From Nepenthes gracilis (lineage: Eukaryota > Streptophyta > Magnoliopsida > Caryophyllales > Nepenthaceae): a DNA stretch of 64,000 nucleotides. Positions 46,601 to 59,115 of the stretch are shown one piece after another (positions within the stretch are counted from its first letter, which is position 1; each line of letters begins with the position of its first letter). The position numbers and the translations under genes were made by a program. The stretch is taken from positions 11,171,045 through 11,235,044 of the forward strand of contig BSYO01000016.1 of assembly GCA_033239525.1 (NCBI GenBank). The letters run 5' to 3'. The notes beneath the pieces were generated by a model, which saw nothing but the letters and a program-made list of their open reading frames with translations, was not told the origin of the DNA and made no database searches.

Positions 46601-49600
46601 TTTTTTTTTTAATGTTCTTGTTTCCTAGTTTGAATTAATTTCTTATTTTTCAAGCTACTCTAGTAATAAATTAGGACTTATGTAATAAGTTTTAAGAGAG
46701 TTAATTATTGAATTGTTAGAGTACGTTTTTTATTGGATGTTAATTCCCCCGTCACCAACCCAACATTAACCACATTCTGTTTGCAATTGATAATCATTCA
46801 AGCAAATCAAACAAAGCAGAATTTAGAAGCATAGAAAATTTCTTATAGCAACGACATCTGCACTCAATCGAATTCCCAAAAGGCAGCATAATGCAAAAGC
46901 ATTTCACATAGTAGGGCCTTAAGATGGTCAGATGTACAAACTCACACCTCACACAACAGAGAAGCTATTTACGTGGTTTGAATCCTGATTTCCATGTTAT
47001 AATGGAACAATCTTGTAATAAAACCAAAGCTTATTCTCCACTCAACCAAATATCACGTCCAGTAAATCAAATGCAGCAAAAATTCTAAAAACAGATTTTT
47101 CATCTCTAGGGTAGCCTTCCTGGTAGGTTTTTCTTTTTCCCCGCAGGGGGAAGGGGGGGGGGGTTGACATTCATGTATGGAACGCCAACAAATTTTGCCA
47201 TTGATTGGATACGAAATCCCAATTACCATATGAATAAGCTTACCTTGGATACACTAGCTGGGTCAAATCCCCAAACGGAGTCAACATCATCATTGGAGTC
47301 AAAAGTTCCCCATGCTGGCTCATAAGAACTCTTGTCCCCAGAAAGGGAAGATTCTGCACCCCCATGGTTACTGCAAAAGAATGAAGAATCAGAAGAAATA
47401 AGATCTCAAATAGAAGGGGATAAGAAAACCAATTTATTCTGCAAAATGGATATCTGAGAGAACTACCAATAAACGGAAAGTGGCAAATAGGCTAACCCTG
47501 TGAACTGGAGGCACCAACATTAGCCTTTGTCAGATAATCCATACCTCACAAAACATAGTTTTTTTTTTTTTTTTTGGTGCAGTATAACTTTGCATACATC
47601 TCAACAAAGATAAAGTGAAGAAGCACTCTGGTAATCTTGTATGGTCAGAAAAGTACCACACAAACTACAAGGAAAACACTAAGATGGTTGTTGAGGTAGT
47701 CATATTACATGGAGTAGAGTGATGGGCAGCATAGTATCAACATGTCCAACAATGATAGAGACAAAGACTAATACATTAATATGCATGTGTAGTCCACAAG
47801 GAGGGAGAGGATGTTATACAGGAGAAAGTCATAATAGTGCCAATGGAAGACAATAAGAAAGGCAAATTTGAAGTGGAATGGCCATTTGTGGTGAAGACCA
47901 TCTAGAGCATTTGTAAGGAGATATAAGGGGATGCAAGAAGCTCCTTATAGAAGAGGCAGAGGCAGAACAAAGTCTTAAAGGAAAAACCATCAAGCGTGAT
48001 CTTGTTGAAGCCCCATAAATGCTCATTTCAGGCCATTTTATGGAAATGTTGATCATCCAAAAACTAACAAAACATAGGATCTGTGTTTTAGTAATCCATT
48101 CCAGCAATTGTTCCACCGAAATGCTTAAAGAATCATCTCATTGATCAACTGGAAAAAGAGGAGAAAAACAATGTTATTATCTCCTTCCACCACATTCCGT
48201 TTGTTCTATCTCCAATTTTTTCTGTATATCTATTCATAGATCTATCCATTCAATTGTTACACTCATTCATCTTAAAATCCTAATAGCTGTTTTCCCACCC
48301 CATTTCATAGTAAGTCATTGTTGACTTTATTTCAAGGAAAAGGGAGGGAGGAAATAGCAAAAAAACCCTTGTAGTTGTATTGACTAGTTGAAATTGGATG
48401 GGCAAAAACAACAAAAAATAACCATAAGAATGATAAGCAACATAAAGGGGACTAACAATTCAGGGAAGGAATGCCAGTTAATAGGTGGAGAAGATGAAGG
48501 ACAAGTAGCTCAGTAGTAAAGCAGCATCAATCCTTGATGATGCAGTTTTTACGCAGCACAAAGCAAAGCAAAATACCATTCACAGGATATGGCCAAATGT
48601 ACTAAACATCATAAACTCAGTACCTCTGAGTTCCTTCGGCATAAAGTGAAGCAGCTGAATTCACCATCTTCCCAGCATGGTTATCCCTCTGCTCATCATG
48701 TGGACTCTCAATTGAACTTGCTGCTGCAGGACTGACAGGTAGATTTCTTGTTGAGACATCTTCCATTTGGTCATATGCTGGATCATTTTCAGCTACAGGT
48801 TCAATCACAGCAGCAGGCTTTTCTGGCTTGCTTTCATCATCAGCTGTCTGTTCCAAGACGCTAGAAGCCTTCTCTGCCTTGGCATTAGCTTCAGAGGAAG
48901 CAGCAGCTGTTTCACTATCATCCACGGAACCCTTTTCATTCGTTACAGTTTTGGCCTTTGTTTTTGGTGGTGCAGCAACATTTTGCACATCAAGAGTGAG
49001 TTCCTTCACAAAAGTGAAACCTGAAAGAGGAAAATGTGCATGATAACCACAAGCATCGCAAATTCAAGTCCATCAACTGGGGAAAAGACAATCCTAGCAC
49101 AGTTAGTAGGATGCAGTAAGTTATCACATACAACCCAGCCAAATGTAAAACATACAACCACTTCCCAATAGGTTATTTTGTTTCTTCGATGAACGTGAAA
49201 CAGCTTCTCATGTAGTTGGGTGCAGTACAAAAATAACGGAGCGGTAATGAACAAGGTACAAATATTAACTTTCCACTTAATTAAGGATAAAATATGACAA
49301 TTTTTATATTTTGGAAATACTCGGAAATATGTTCACAACTGGTATATAGTCCAGATTATTTTGGGTTAAAATATGTGGCAAGTCAGCAGATGGTGCTACA
49401 TCACGTAAGAGAACCCTGATTCATGCATTAAGAAAATCTTCCAAAACATATAAACTGCAGAAACTAATGCAGCAGGTGGCGAATCTTGACATGTTTCCCG
49501 ATCACAAAAGAAAGAGCCCAACTAAATGAACATCATTGAGGTGGACTTTGCATATTAGCCTCAAGAATCCCAACATACCTTCATCTTCAAATTGATCCCA

Positions 49601-52600
49601 ATCTTCACTCCAATCAGCAGATCCCTCTTGGATACCATGTTGCCAACCTGAGTAAGAAATCAACATACAATGACAATGTCAGGAAATGAAAGGACTAGTG
49701 ATTATGCAAGCTTTTTTGCAGTAAGAAACATCTCTATAATCAGAAAGAAGCCAATTGTGAAACAAGTTAGGCCAAATCGGAAGGCACAAATTGTTACATG
49801 GACATGCATAGGAGGAAGCAATTTTCAATATCTGCCTGCCGGCTGATTCTGAAGCTGTTCAATTGCCCAACACACAACTTTTAGCAAGCAGCCGTTGCTT
49901 GGTATGTGTTCTAAGAGATTGTCTAGTAAGAAAGACAGTCACTTTTAAAACCATAGCTAGCTCAACCCCTTCCAGGCACATGATGGCGTTCAGTATTCGG
50001 TAATGGCTTAACAGACAACTAACAACTTTTGTAACATATAAGCCAAGTCATTTATGAATATTGTTTATTTAGTAACAGGGGAATCAACAGTAGCCTATGG
50101 TGGGCTATTCACTGCCAAGCCAATCCTATGGCCTTTTTCCCTTATGTAACTATTATCATTGTAACTGTTTTTTTATTTTTTTTTTATGGAAAAAAAGAAC
50201 AAACTTCATTAGAAATGGCGCTGTGGGGAACTATTCAAATAACATCATGGCATTTTAATCAAAATACCCCAAACAATAAGTTGAGACAGTTTACCAAGGG
50301 AGACAAAAATAATCATTCACAACCCTGACTGCTCCAATCTCCACCTAACATTCACAACAGCCTGCTGGTGCCACCGTAATTTAAATCCATGACAGTTAAC
50401 TTGCCATTGATATTGAAGCATAGCCTCCCCTCAATGCAAAAGAAAGGGACCTAGACATCCACAGGACTATTCACTGCCACCCAATCCTATGGCTTTTTCC
50501 CCTAATGCTATAATTACTATCATTGTAACAGTTTTATAGGAAAATAATAATATACTTCATTAGAAATGGCACTACAGGGAAACTATTCAAATATTATCAT
50601 AACTTTTTAATCATGATTTGAGGCAGTTTACTGTGGTGGTGGTGGTGGGGGGAGTAATCGTTCACAATTGTGACAGCAGCAATCTCCACCTCATCCACAA
50701 CTTCCTGCTAGTGACAGCATGATTTAAATCCATGACAGTTGATTTCCTATTGATTTGGAAGCATACACTCTTCTCAATGCAAAAGAAAGGGATCTAAAAT
50801 ACTTCCAGCAACTAACTGTCAATGCAGCAAAAACAAAACAATAAAGAAGGGTGTTTTGGAGTAAATAAAAGAAGAGATCTAGCAACATTGGATAAAGTGG
50901 TAGTTTATCTTAATCACTGGGAAGATTAAGATTGCATAATATAGGGATGTCAACCAGATTTTAAGGGAACAAGGAACAGCAGAAAAGGGATGTTAGGATA
51001 ACTGTTCCATGTGGAGATGTAGACAGCGAACATGAGGATAGTGATGATAATCATTCAGAATTGGAGAGCAAATCCACCAAAGGAGATATTTATGAAGCCA
51101 ATGTTGGAACTTGGAAAAGATCACAATAGTTATAGAGTGGAATATAGTGAAGGTAATAGAAATGGACTAGAAAGTATGATGATGATGCCTCCATGTGTGT
51201 TGATTTCTCTGGCTTACAGTTGGTTGATTAAATAGGCAGCTCACTTCTCTTCTGTGGTGCCATGGCCATTGGAATAGATGGCAAAATTTGTTATGAATGA
51301 GAAGAAAGGTCATGCAACTTTATTTTTCATTTTAAACTGTCTACTTGAGAGAGAGATCCAACTTTCTTAGCCACTAATTCCAAAATTTGAAAATATGCTT
51401 TTCCGAAGCTAATACCCAAAGGTAAAAAGTTATGGAGAATTATAGAAAGATCACAAAATCAATAACATACGTTTTATAATTAACTTTTTTGGACATCAAC
51501 CAGACAAGGAAGAGTGCATTTATTTGTCTAAAACAAAATGGCGTAAGGTAGACATGGCATTGAAAATATGCACTTCCAAAGATACTAAGTTATGGAAAGG
51601 TATGGAAGGATCACAAAATCAAAATCTAGATTTTAAAATTGACTTTTTCGGACATCAACCAGAAAAAAAATAGTGCATTTATTTGTTTAAAGCAAAGTGA
51701 GCAAAAAAGTAGACATGGAAAATATTCCTCTGCTAGTATTCCTCAGACAGTGTAGCATTCAAGCTCTCAGCCAATATATGGTAAGCCTGCTTTATCTGGA
51801 GGCTTTGATCCCTTTACCCAGCTTTATAATAAGACTATGATATGGAGCCTTATAAACAAGTTGCATACCTCCACTCAATTAGAAAAGACGAGAACACAAG
51901 AAATGGCAAAATGTTAAAAAAACACAGAATGGAGTTCTTGAGAGAAACCATTAGCCTAAAACAATACAGTAGTGTGCAAAGATAGTGGCCAAATAAATAA
52001 GTCTATCCAGGGCCAAGTAATACATAATATACTGAAGCAACTATGCATGGACAAATAGATGATTTATGATGCTATTGAATTTATTAACTTAAACATAAGC
52101 TGAAGATTTTTTTAAAATCACAAGACTATATTACCAGCCAGTAATATGATTATACAGAATGATTGGGATGCCAGATAAATGCAAATTATCCACTAGACAC
52201 ACCATTTGGTCTGAATAACACAGCCAGAAAGGCATGGGTAAGCTGAAGAAAAAGAAAAATGGGAGAATGAAATCACCAAAAGGAAGCTCAAGCAGCGTCG
52301 TTGGTTTTCCACGAAGCCCATATTTCTTGCAACGTTCATTAAGAGATTTAACTAGCTCCTCCAGACTGGATTGGATACTATCAAAGCGAGCCTGTTTGCA
52401 TAATTTAAAAAGTGGGAAATAAAATTGTGCACAAGCCAAATTCTCATAATCTACACTAGTCCATCCACATATGGATTACCTGAAGACTGCCATCAGCGCT
52501 GCCCTCTTGTTCTATCTTAACAATAGCCCTGTACAGCTCCATTTTCCTCTCCTACAAAGCAAGCAATACCATCAAGAGATCTGAGAGTACTCAAAATTCT

Positions 52601-55600
52601 TACATGTCAGGTTGGACATATCAAGTCACTAAAGATACCTGAATATCACGAAAAGTAGCGTCTTCAATGGTTAACTTAGAGGCTACATCACCAACTTGTC
52701 TGTACTTCTCTTCATACTTCTTGGCCAGGGAATCAACCTAAACAGTAATTGGATTCAATAACAATAATTGTGGAAGGCCAATGCTAAACACTTTGGCAAC
52801 TGAGCAAAGTTAATACCTCAAGCTTATCAGCAGCAGCCCTTTCCATAACTTCAATGAGGCGACTATCACATCTACTTTTGTAAAGAACCTTAGAAAGCAA
52901 AGCAGAGAACACTCAGTGTGCTAAACAGATAATACATGAAATACTAATCTGACTTGTGGTGGTATGATGTAGTAGGCACCCAACAAGCATTCTAATATCT
53001 ATTAGTGGAAACCCTATTCCGTTTTGGCTTCATCAGCACAATAAGACAAGAGGCCATTATACAAGCAAAAATACCTGTGGCCCATTAAAGCACAAAATTG
53101 AGTATAATCCTCCAAAATTTAACCTAAGAAAAGTGGCAATTTAAACTTTTCCTTTTAAGATGATCAATTATATGGCATAAATGAGGAACAAGACAATAGA
53201 AACCCGATGATCAACACTGTAAAACCAGATAAAGGAGCACAGTTCACATTGTTTCTACCAAGGGTGTCCCCTCCCTAAACCATATGCTAGCTTTTTTTCA
53301 TTTTTTCTCTCCTAATTTTCATCAATATAAGCACAAAACAAGATCATAAGAAACAATGTGCAAAAGCAATTAAAACATCAGCATGCTGACAACGACAATG
53401 GGCAATCAGTTTTCTTCAATCAATGTATAATGGCACCATTAAAAAATAAAGAAAAAACATTAACAGGATGCCACAATGATTCACTAAAATTAATTTTCCA
53501 GATTGATAGAAATCAAGGAAAATAGGTTCCGTTAGCTACCCTAGTACTACATTCTACCCAAAAGAAAAAGAAAAAAAATTAGTGCCTACCTCTTTAAACA
53601 AGACGTCCTTGAAAAAGATGCTGGAGTTAGATATAAAGCATGTCACCTCTTTCTAAGCAGTAAAGAAGGTTTTTCTCTAAGAGGAATCTCAATGGCTACC
53701 AACTCAAATGCTGACAAAGCATAATCACCACCCTGTTTGCTCCATTAACAGAATTTTAACAAAGCATAAATAACACCCTCACCCCAAATGCAAACCAAAA
53801 GTTATACATTAAACAAGCACAGCATTGAAACAGAAGTGTGCAAGGTCTAGTTCAGTTCACTCTTTTGAATCAAATCTAAATGAGTCTCATTGACCCAAAA
53901 CTAAAAACAAGACAAACCAAACAGTTTTGATTATGCAGAGGTTAGCAATTCAAACCAATCTGGTCAACCTAGAAAACCAGATAAACCAAGCACTTCGAAT
54001 CTGTATGGGTAAACAATTTACACTCTCATAAATGGTGAAATATTCACAGTTTACTCAGCAAAATGTTTCTATTAAAAAAAGAGAAATGGAAGGACCACAA
54101 ATATATCACCAAGACATGTATATTTTTAAAATTTTAAGGGACAAAGAAACCAACTCAAACAAAGATATTTTACACTTGCAAGTTGATATATAGATACTAT
54201 ATCTTTAGTTAGTCCAACCTCACTAAACCAGAGGGCTAATGCAGCGCAAAGGAGAGAGAAAAACTAAAAACTAAGTAAGCATCATATTATGGTTACATAT
54301 CATTCCCTGTTTTTCTCAGTTAGTACATGCTGTTCCCATTTTACTCCGAGAATAAATTCAATAAGGAAAGCTTTGCACTATACTGATTTACAGTAAAAAT
54401 AATGAGTTTTTTCACATACAAAAGTGGAATGGGGATTCACTATTTAGTCATGAGAAGGCAGACACAGGAATCAAAGCTCCACAGTCAAGCAGCTTTGAAA
54501 AAGTCCTCCAGGGAGGTACTTTTACCCTCATAAATCCACTCCCTTTTTAAACCTCAGCACAACGGTAACGGGGTTGCCTTATAACCTAAAGGTCAGGGGT
54601 CCAATCCACATAAACAACTTCTTTGCAATTATAGATGAAAATATGGGTATTGATATCGCTATCAAACACTGTCATATTATTTAATAATACTTATTAGTAT
54701 AAGATTTATTATAAGAAAAAAAATTCATGAGAATGTAAGTTAATAGGGAAAAATTTGCCGATATTTCACTAATATAATATATCGCAAAAATTGTCATAGT
54801 ATTGTGAAATATCAGTATCGAAAGCCCGATACTGATACATATTAGTCTATATTTTCATCTATGTTTGCAGTGCTAGAATAAGGTTGCTAACATCCAACCT
54901 TCTCCAGGCGGCCCCCCGGCCCCGATATAGGAGTCTTATGCACTAAACTACCCCATTTTGCTCATAAATCATAAACAATGGCTACAGGGAAGCCTCTTGT
55001 GACTGAACTTTCCCACTTTCGCCTCTATTATGAAATTGTGCATCTATATAAATCCCTCACTATTAGTCTCTCTGTCATATCTATTTACTTTTTGCCAGGT
55101 ATCAGAAAGATTTATTCCATGATATAGTTCCTCTCCGGTTTATTCTGAACTTGAAAAATTAACTTGGTGTCAGTGTGTAATATAAACTATAAACTAAAAT
55201 GGTGAAAGGAAACAAACTAAGCCCATTTTATTAGGTAGCGTGGACCAGTTTTTCAAATTTAACCAATCCACCCTATACCCACAGACAGCATAATAAGAGG
55301 ACCTAAAAACAGCATTGTGAATAACATGGATACAGTTTACAAAATACATACGAAAAAACTGCATATTCATTAGAATACTTTCTCATATGAAGTCACAAAC
55401 AAAAATTTCTTTTCATCACACTATTTAATGTCACTTGCTCTGAAATCACCTATGCACCTCACCCAGAATATAAGTCAAGTCAAAATGATTGCCTCCACTG
55501 TGAACTGCAAGCACATGACAGCATCCCAAGAATAGACCCAACAGACAAATTTAACTGTAACTGAAATGTCGAATGTAAATCCTAGACAAGATTCAATTGA

Positions 55601-58600
55601 AGAAAAAGCACATAGCCACATACATAATTGCCCAAAAGAAATTCAGCTACAAATAATAGAAGAGAAAAATACTCACAAGCTCCTGCATTTTGGCACGATA
55701 GAACTCAATTCGTTCTCTAGATTCCTTAATTTCTTTCTCCAGTTCTTCTACCTAACATGCAAACGAACATTTTCAGAGCATGTTCTGAATTGAGATAAAA
55801 AAACTAGGACGAAGACAAATAGCATAGCAACAGCAAAGCACACACAAAACCGTCAATTCTCAAACACAATTTTCCCTTCCCTTTTTCTGTAACACTCAAG
55901 TAGAAATTCAGGGATGACATGAATAGTGCTTGTTCTTCAGACTGCTACAATTACTAGGAAGAATGATAGAGCAAATTAAGTAAATAACTTCAGCTCCCCT
56001 TTTCTGTTTCTGGAAATAAGAAGCAATTCCATTGAAGCCAATTATTCTGTTATTCTGCTAAAAACTTCAGATCCCCTTTTCTATTTTCTGGAAAAAACAA
56101 ATCATTTCAAGGGGAACCAACTGTATCATTACATTAAAAAAAGATGAATTAGTGGCGAGAAAATAGCCTTACTTCTGTAAAATAATACTGCTTTAGCTTG
56201 CTTGTCCTTAGTCATGGTATGGAAAGGACATAGTGTAGGCTTCGAAACAGGGGATTTGGGCTTTTCTTTGTTGGACACCAAGAGGGGTGAAAAAACCAGT
56301 TTGATTTAGAAGCATACAGTATGTTCAGGAGCAAAATTTGTTGAAATATAAAATTATACTTAAGAAACTGCTATTGATGGATTCTGGCTGCCATTTTGGG
56401 AGGCAGGGTAGAGGATGGTCAGGTAATGTGCGCCTTTTCTTTTTCTTTTCTTTTCTTTTTTTATTTTTTTGGTTCTTAGAATGACTTTTCATGCTATTAC
56501 ATATCATCAAGATGGCAGAAATGAGAAAGAGTGAATCAATGGCTGGTTGCATTTGCGGTAGATACAGCTAGGGCATGTGATCTGTTTACTGGTTTGGGAT
56601 GGTAGACTGTTTTAGAAGAGCCTAGTAGGTTGCCAATTCCCCTTATCCTGCAAAACCTTCAGTATAAAATAAGCCATACACTCAAAAATCTCAGATGTTT
56701 CCAGCAATTCACATGGAATCATGAAATGATAGATTAATAGAAGTGTTTGATAAGTATCTACAAACCAAGGGATCCAAGGCGGAAAATGAAAACAAAGGTA
56801 CTGAAAACCCACCTTTTTATTGGCCTCTGTTGCCTCCTGGAACTTGGAATTTAGAGATTTCTGCTCTTCCTCACTTAGCTGGTCCACTATGTGTTTCTCT
56901 AAAGATGGAACATTGGACTTCTGTTCTTTTGACTGCATCCTATTTTCAGTAGTAGCAGCAGGAACCGGAAGAGGAGGCTTTCCAGTTGCACGTGGAATTT
57001 GGCGAGCACTAGATGCAGGCATAGCTTGCTGTTGCTGGAAACCTATAAATAAGCAAGAGGGGAAGAAGGGGAAGAAACTCAGACAACACATAAAAGGTAG
57101 CTTTAGGACAGAAGATTCCAAATTTACGAACAGAGTTACCAGGAGAGTATCCCCAAGAAGCAGCACCATATCCGCTAGATGGTTGAACTGTGACAGGTAA
57201 GTCAAACATAATACTGCTTGGAAGCACCACAGGAAGAGGACGCCCTTCCCTGTATCTTTCCATCAGATAAAGTGCAATGCAGAATTCCCTGAGAGAAAGC
57301 ATGCTGTCATTATCCTGATCAGACAAGTCCCACACCTGCTTTAACACCTCTGAAACAAATCAACGAAGCCATAATCAATGAGAATAGAGAGCATGAAACA
57401 TACGATTGTCATAATACACAATCAGCATATATTGAAAGGCCTAAATCCACTTTAGCCTAATCAGCTTGATGATGAAAAACTGTCACCCTAAGAAAGACTG
57501 AATTTGATCAGGATCCGATGAAATTATATTTGGTACAATCAAATGCTAGTGGAATACAATCTACTTTCTTATCTAAGAAAGGGGAAAAAAAAAAAGAAAT
57601 GAAGTTATTGAAAAACTTAAAGTTGCAGGTAAATCATATTATCGAATGATCAAATAACAGGTCAGTTCCAAATCAAATAAGATATAATCTCTATCTCATC
57701 AGCATAAGCACAAGAAAACAGCACATCTTTAACTTGGTTCATCTCCTCCATTGAACCAACTATTTAATCTATACACTAGCCCATGAATTAGGAGAAAATG
57801 GAGGTTTTCTAACTAGAAAAGGGGGGAGAAGAAGAAAATTTCATGAAATGCAACCCACGGAGTATGAAAACACCAGAGTTATTATGCAACAAAACTGAAA
57901 AAAAATGACAAAAAGTTAAAAAATTTCTGCAACTTTAACAAAGAATAATCACAGAACATTAAACTAGCCTGCACAATCAAGCCTACCTCTTGGCAACCTC
58001 CAACTCAAAAACAGGTTGCGTGCCTGTATGCCGGTAATTTTCCCATTTTTGTCCTTGTCAACTTCCATAAATACTTTAGTATACTTCTGAACATCAGACT
58101 GAGTCATTTTTGGCCACTGCATCAGCGACTGATTCCCAGCAGAACTTTGAGGTGAAACTCCAGGTGCACTGGAATTACTATGTGGAGCAACCTGTTGATT
58201 CTGTTTTAAGAATGACTGCGTGCTTTGAAGCTGTCCACCAACATGTTGCACTGGGAGTGAATTCTGTGACAAATCAAGGGAACCCTGCTTAGCCGAATAG
58301 TGGGTGCCACCTGATGCTGGGATGGCTGCTGATGAGGCAGATACACTACTAGCAGGTGATACAGGCCCTGAGTTGTCCTTTGGCTGAGATGGGTTTGCAG
58401 CGAATGCATCTCCTCCGAAGAGAGAATGAGAAGCAAACCCATTTTGAGAAACCAGCGATTTAGGGTCCACCAATGGGGCTGTCAACTGCGTCATTCCAGA
58501 AGTTGCAGGTGGTCTAGGTGGCAATACTGACATTGATCCTGATGTTCCATACCCAAATCCAGCCTGCACTGTCGAAGGGCTACTCCCTCTATTTGAGAAT

Positions 58601-59115
58601 TGATTTATCACCCCTGTTGGAGGTCGATCATTCTTCCCACCTGCAACATCATTAGATATACTAGAATTTGGGACACTTGATGCCAATGCAGAACCTCCCC
58701 CTGATATTCCTTGAAATCCAATGGCCTGCATAGGACGTGCAGCAACGCCAGACGTGGCAGATGGTGGTCTAGCTGATTCCTTTACCAAAGACTGGTTGTA
58801 CTGCTGGGTCATGTTCACATTTGAAGAAGATAGAGGTAATTCTCTAAACCCAGGATTTTGTACTGATGTTGGAAAACTGCCCACCTGAGAAGCAGAGGAG
58901 GCTACTCCAGCAGCATTTGTCTGAGGTTCAGATGTACTAGAAAAAGTGATCTGAGGTGCAGGTATTTTCACTGAAGCTGGGCCATATAAAGCTGCTTTGA
59001 CAATATCAGGGGTTAGTTCTCTCTTACTTTGTGCTACAGTGACAAGTTTAAGAGCATTGTAGAACTCCACCCTCCCAAGGTAGCCTTGCTGATTCTGGTC
59101 AGCAAGTGTCCATAT
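43604..59115 (-). CDS. EH-domain endocytic protein, AtEH/Pan1 type (TPLATE complex), exons 2-13
   Basis: In plants such proteins are subunits of the TPLATE complex at the plasma membrane, where EH domains bind cargo and lipids in clathrin endocytosis and actin-linked autophagy (family knowledge). Exons: 59115-57987, 57349-57140, 57042-56813, 55751-55677, 52888-52817, 52737-52639, 52551-52480, 52391-52277, 49647-49579, 49020-48624, 47370-47244, 44407-43604. They are phase-consistent: 1,132 residues plus TAA at 43604-43606. The first exon, with the start and half of EH1, is not in the window. Residues 1-40 finish EH1 (DQNQQGYLGRVEFYNALKLV). A Ser/Gln-rich linker precedes EH2, with EF-hand loops DKDKNGKITGIQA and DQDNDSMLSLREF. 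A long coiled coil follows (EELEKEIKESRERIEFYRAK), then the acidic WSEDWDQFEDEGF, and seven C-terminal SETP repeats. The donor of exon 52391-52277, GTGATT, is weak. No damage is seen. EH1 versus EH2 paralogue is unresolved. Confidence 0.9.
43610..44045 (-). repeat. Coding tandem repeat, about 60 bp, in the last EH exon
   Basis: Seven repeats of about 20 residues follow the scheme (S)GPFRSSFGSETPRxDSDPFG. Core words are KASFGGETP, RSSFGNETP, RSSFSSETP, RSSFGSETP, RSSLGVETP, WSSMGSETP and RSSFTSETP. DPF-type motifs between them may bind adaptor ear domains (inference). The repeat also opens long shadow frames on both strands. Confidence 0.88.
44408..47243 (-). other. Last intron of the EH gene
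   Basis: This is a 2.8-kb intron between exons 12 and 13. It has a poly-T run near 46600 and a C/G-rich low-complexity tract at 47140-47163. Frames at 44699-45028 and 45167-45370 are antisense and without domains. No nested gene seen. Confidence 0.5.
47670..48050 (+). mobile_element. Degraded LINE (L1-type) 3' end
   Basis: Reading the plus strand with stops, one sees VVILHGVEWWA-like, HKEGEDVIQEKVIIVPMED, KFEVEWPFVVKT and, near 47955-48000, GRGRTKS then KNHQA. These correspond to the conserved plant LINE RT tail (LYGAECWA, IREKVGVAPIEDK, RLRWFGHV, RGRGRPKKT). It lies antisense in the intron between exons 11 and 12 of the EH gene. It is far too decayed to be active. Confidence 0.55.
50105..50805. 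repeat. About 360-bp tandem duplication in an EH intron
   Basis: Copy one (50105-50466) and copy two (50467-50805) share CTATTCACTGCCA, CCAATCCTATGG, CTTCATTAGAAATGGC, CCATGACAGTT and CTCAATGCAAAAGAAAGGGA in the same order. They differ by many substitutions and indels, so the duplication is old. Confidence 0.88.
51389..51725. repeat. About 170-bp tandem duplication in an EH intron
   Basis: Copy one (51389-51561) and copy two (51562-51725) share GAAAATATGC, AAGTTATGGA, GATCACAAAATCAA, GGACATCAACCAGA and AGTGCATTTATTTGT in order. Confidence 0.88.
54551..54957 (+). mobile_element. Au-type SINE, split by a MITE
   Basis: The left part (54551-54630) has a tRNA-like A box CAGCACAACGG and B box GGGTCCAATCC, with ACGGTAACGGGGTTGCC and ACCTAAAGGTCAGGGG between, as in the plant Au SINE. 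The right part (54863-54957) has AATAAGGTTGCTAACATCCA, ACCTTCTCC, GGCCCCGATATAGGAG and TATGCACTAAACTACCC, matching the Au 3' half (GTAAGGCTGCGTACA...GGACCCCGC...GTGCACTGGGCTGCCC). A MITE separates the halves. Confidence 0.75.
54631..54862. mobile_element. 232-bp MITE inserted in the SINE
   Basis: Perfect 14-bp terminal inverted repeats ATAGATGAAAATAT (54631-54644) and ATATTTTCATCTAT (54849-54862) enclose an AT-rich body with no coding capacity. The flanks TTTGCAATT and GTTTGCAGT suggest a duplication of about 7-9 bp, but they are offset by one base, so the superfamily (Mutator or hAT) is uncertain. Confidence 0.7.

Larger units (their letters stand above)
49648..52276 (-). other. EH gene intron with two local tandem duplications
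   Basis: This is a 2.6-kb intron between the exons ending at 52277 and starting at 49647. Apart from the two duplications listed separately, it shows no gene. The ORFs at 50128-50328 and 51032-51235 are antisense and featureless. Confidence 0.6.
52889..55676 (-). other. EH gene intron carrying the SINE/MITE nest
   Basis: This is a 2.8-kb intron between the exons ending at 55677 and starting at 52888. It contains the SINE and MITE listed separately. The rest is AT-rich with no ORF of note. Confidence 0.6.

Noticed and set aside
54590..54610. tRNA-like B box suggesting a tRNA gene
   Set aside because: The surrounding sequence does not fold as a tRNA and matches the head of an Au-type SINE.
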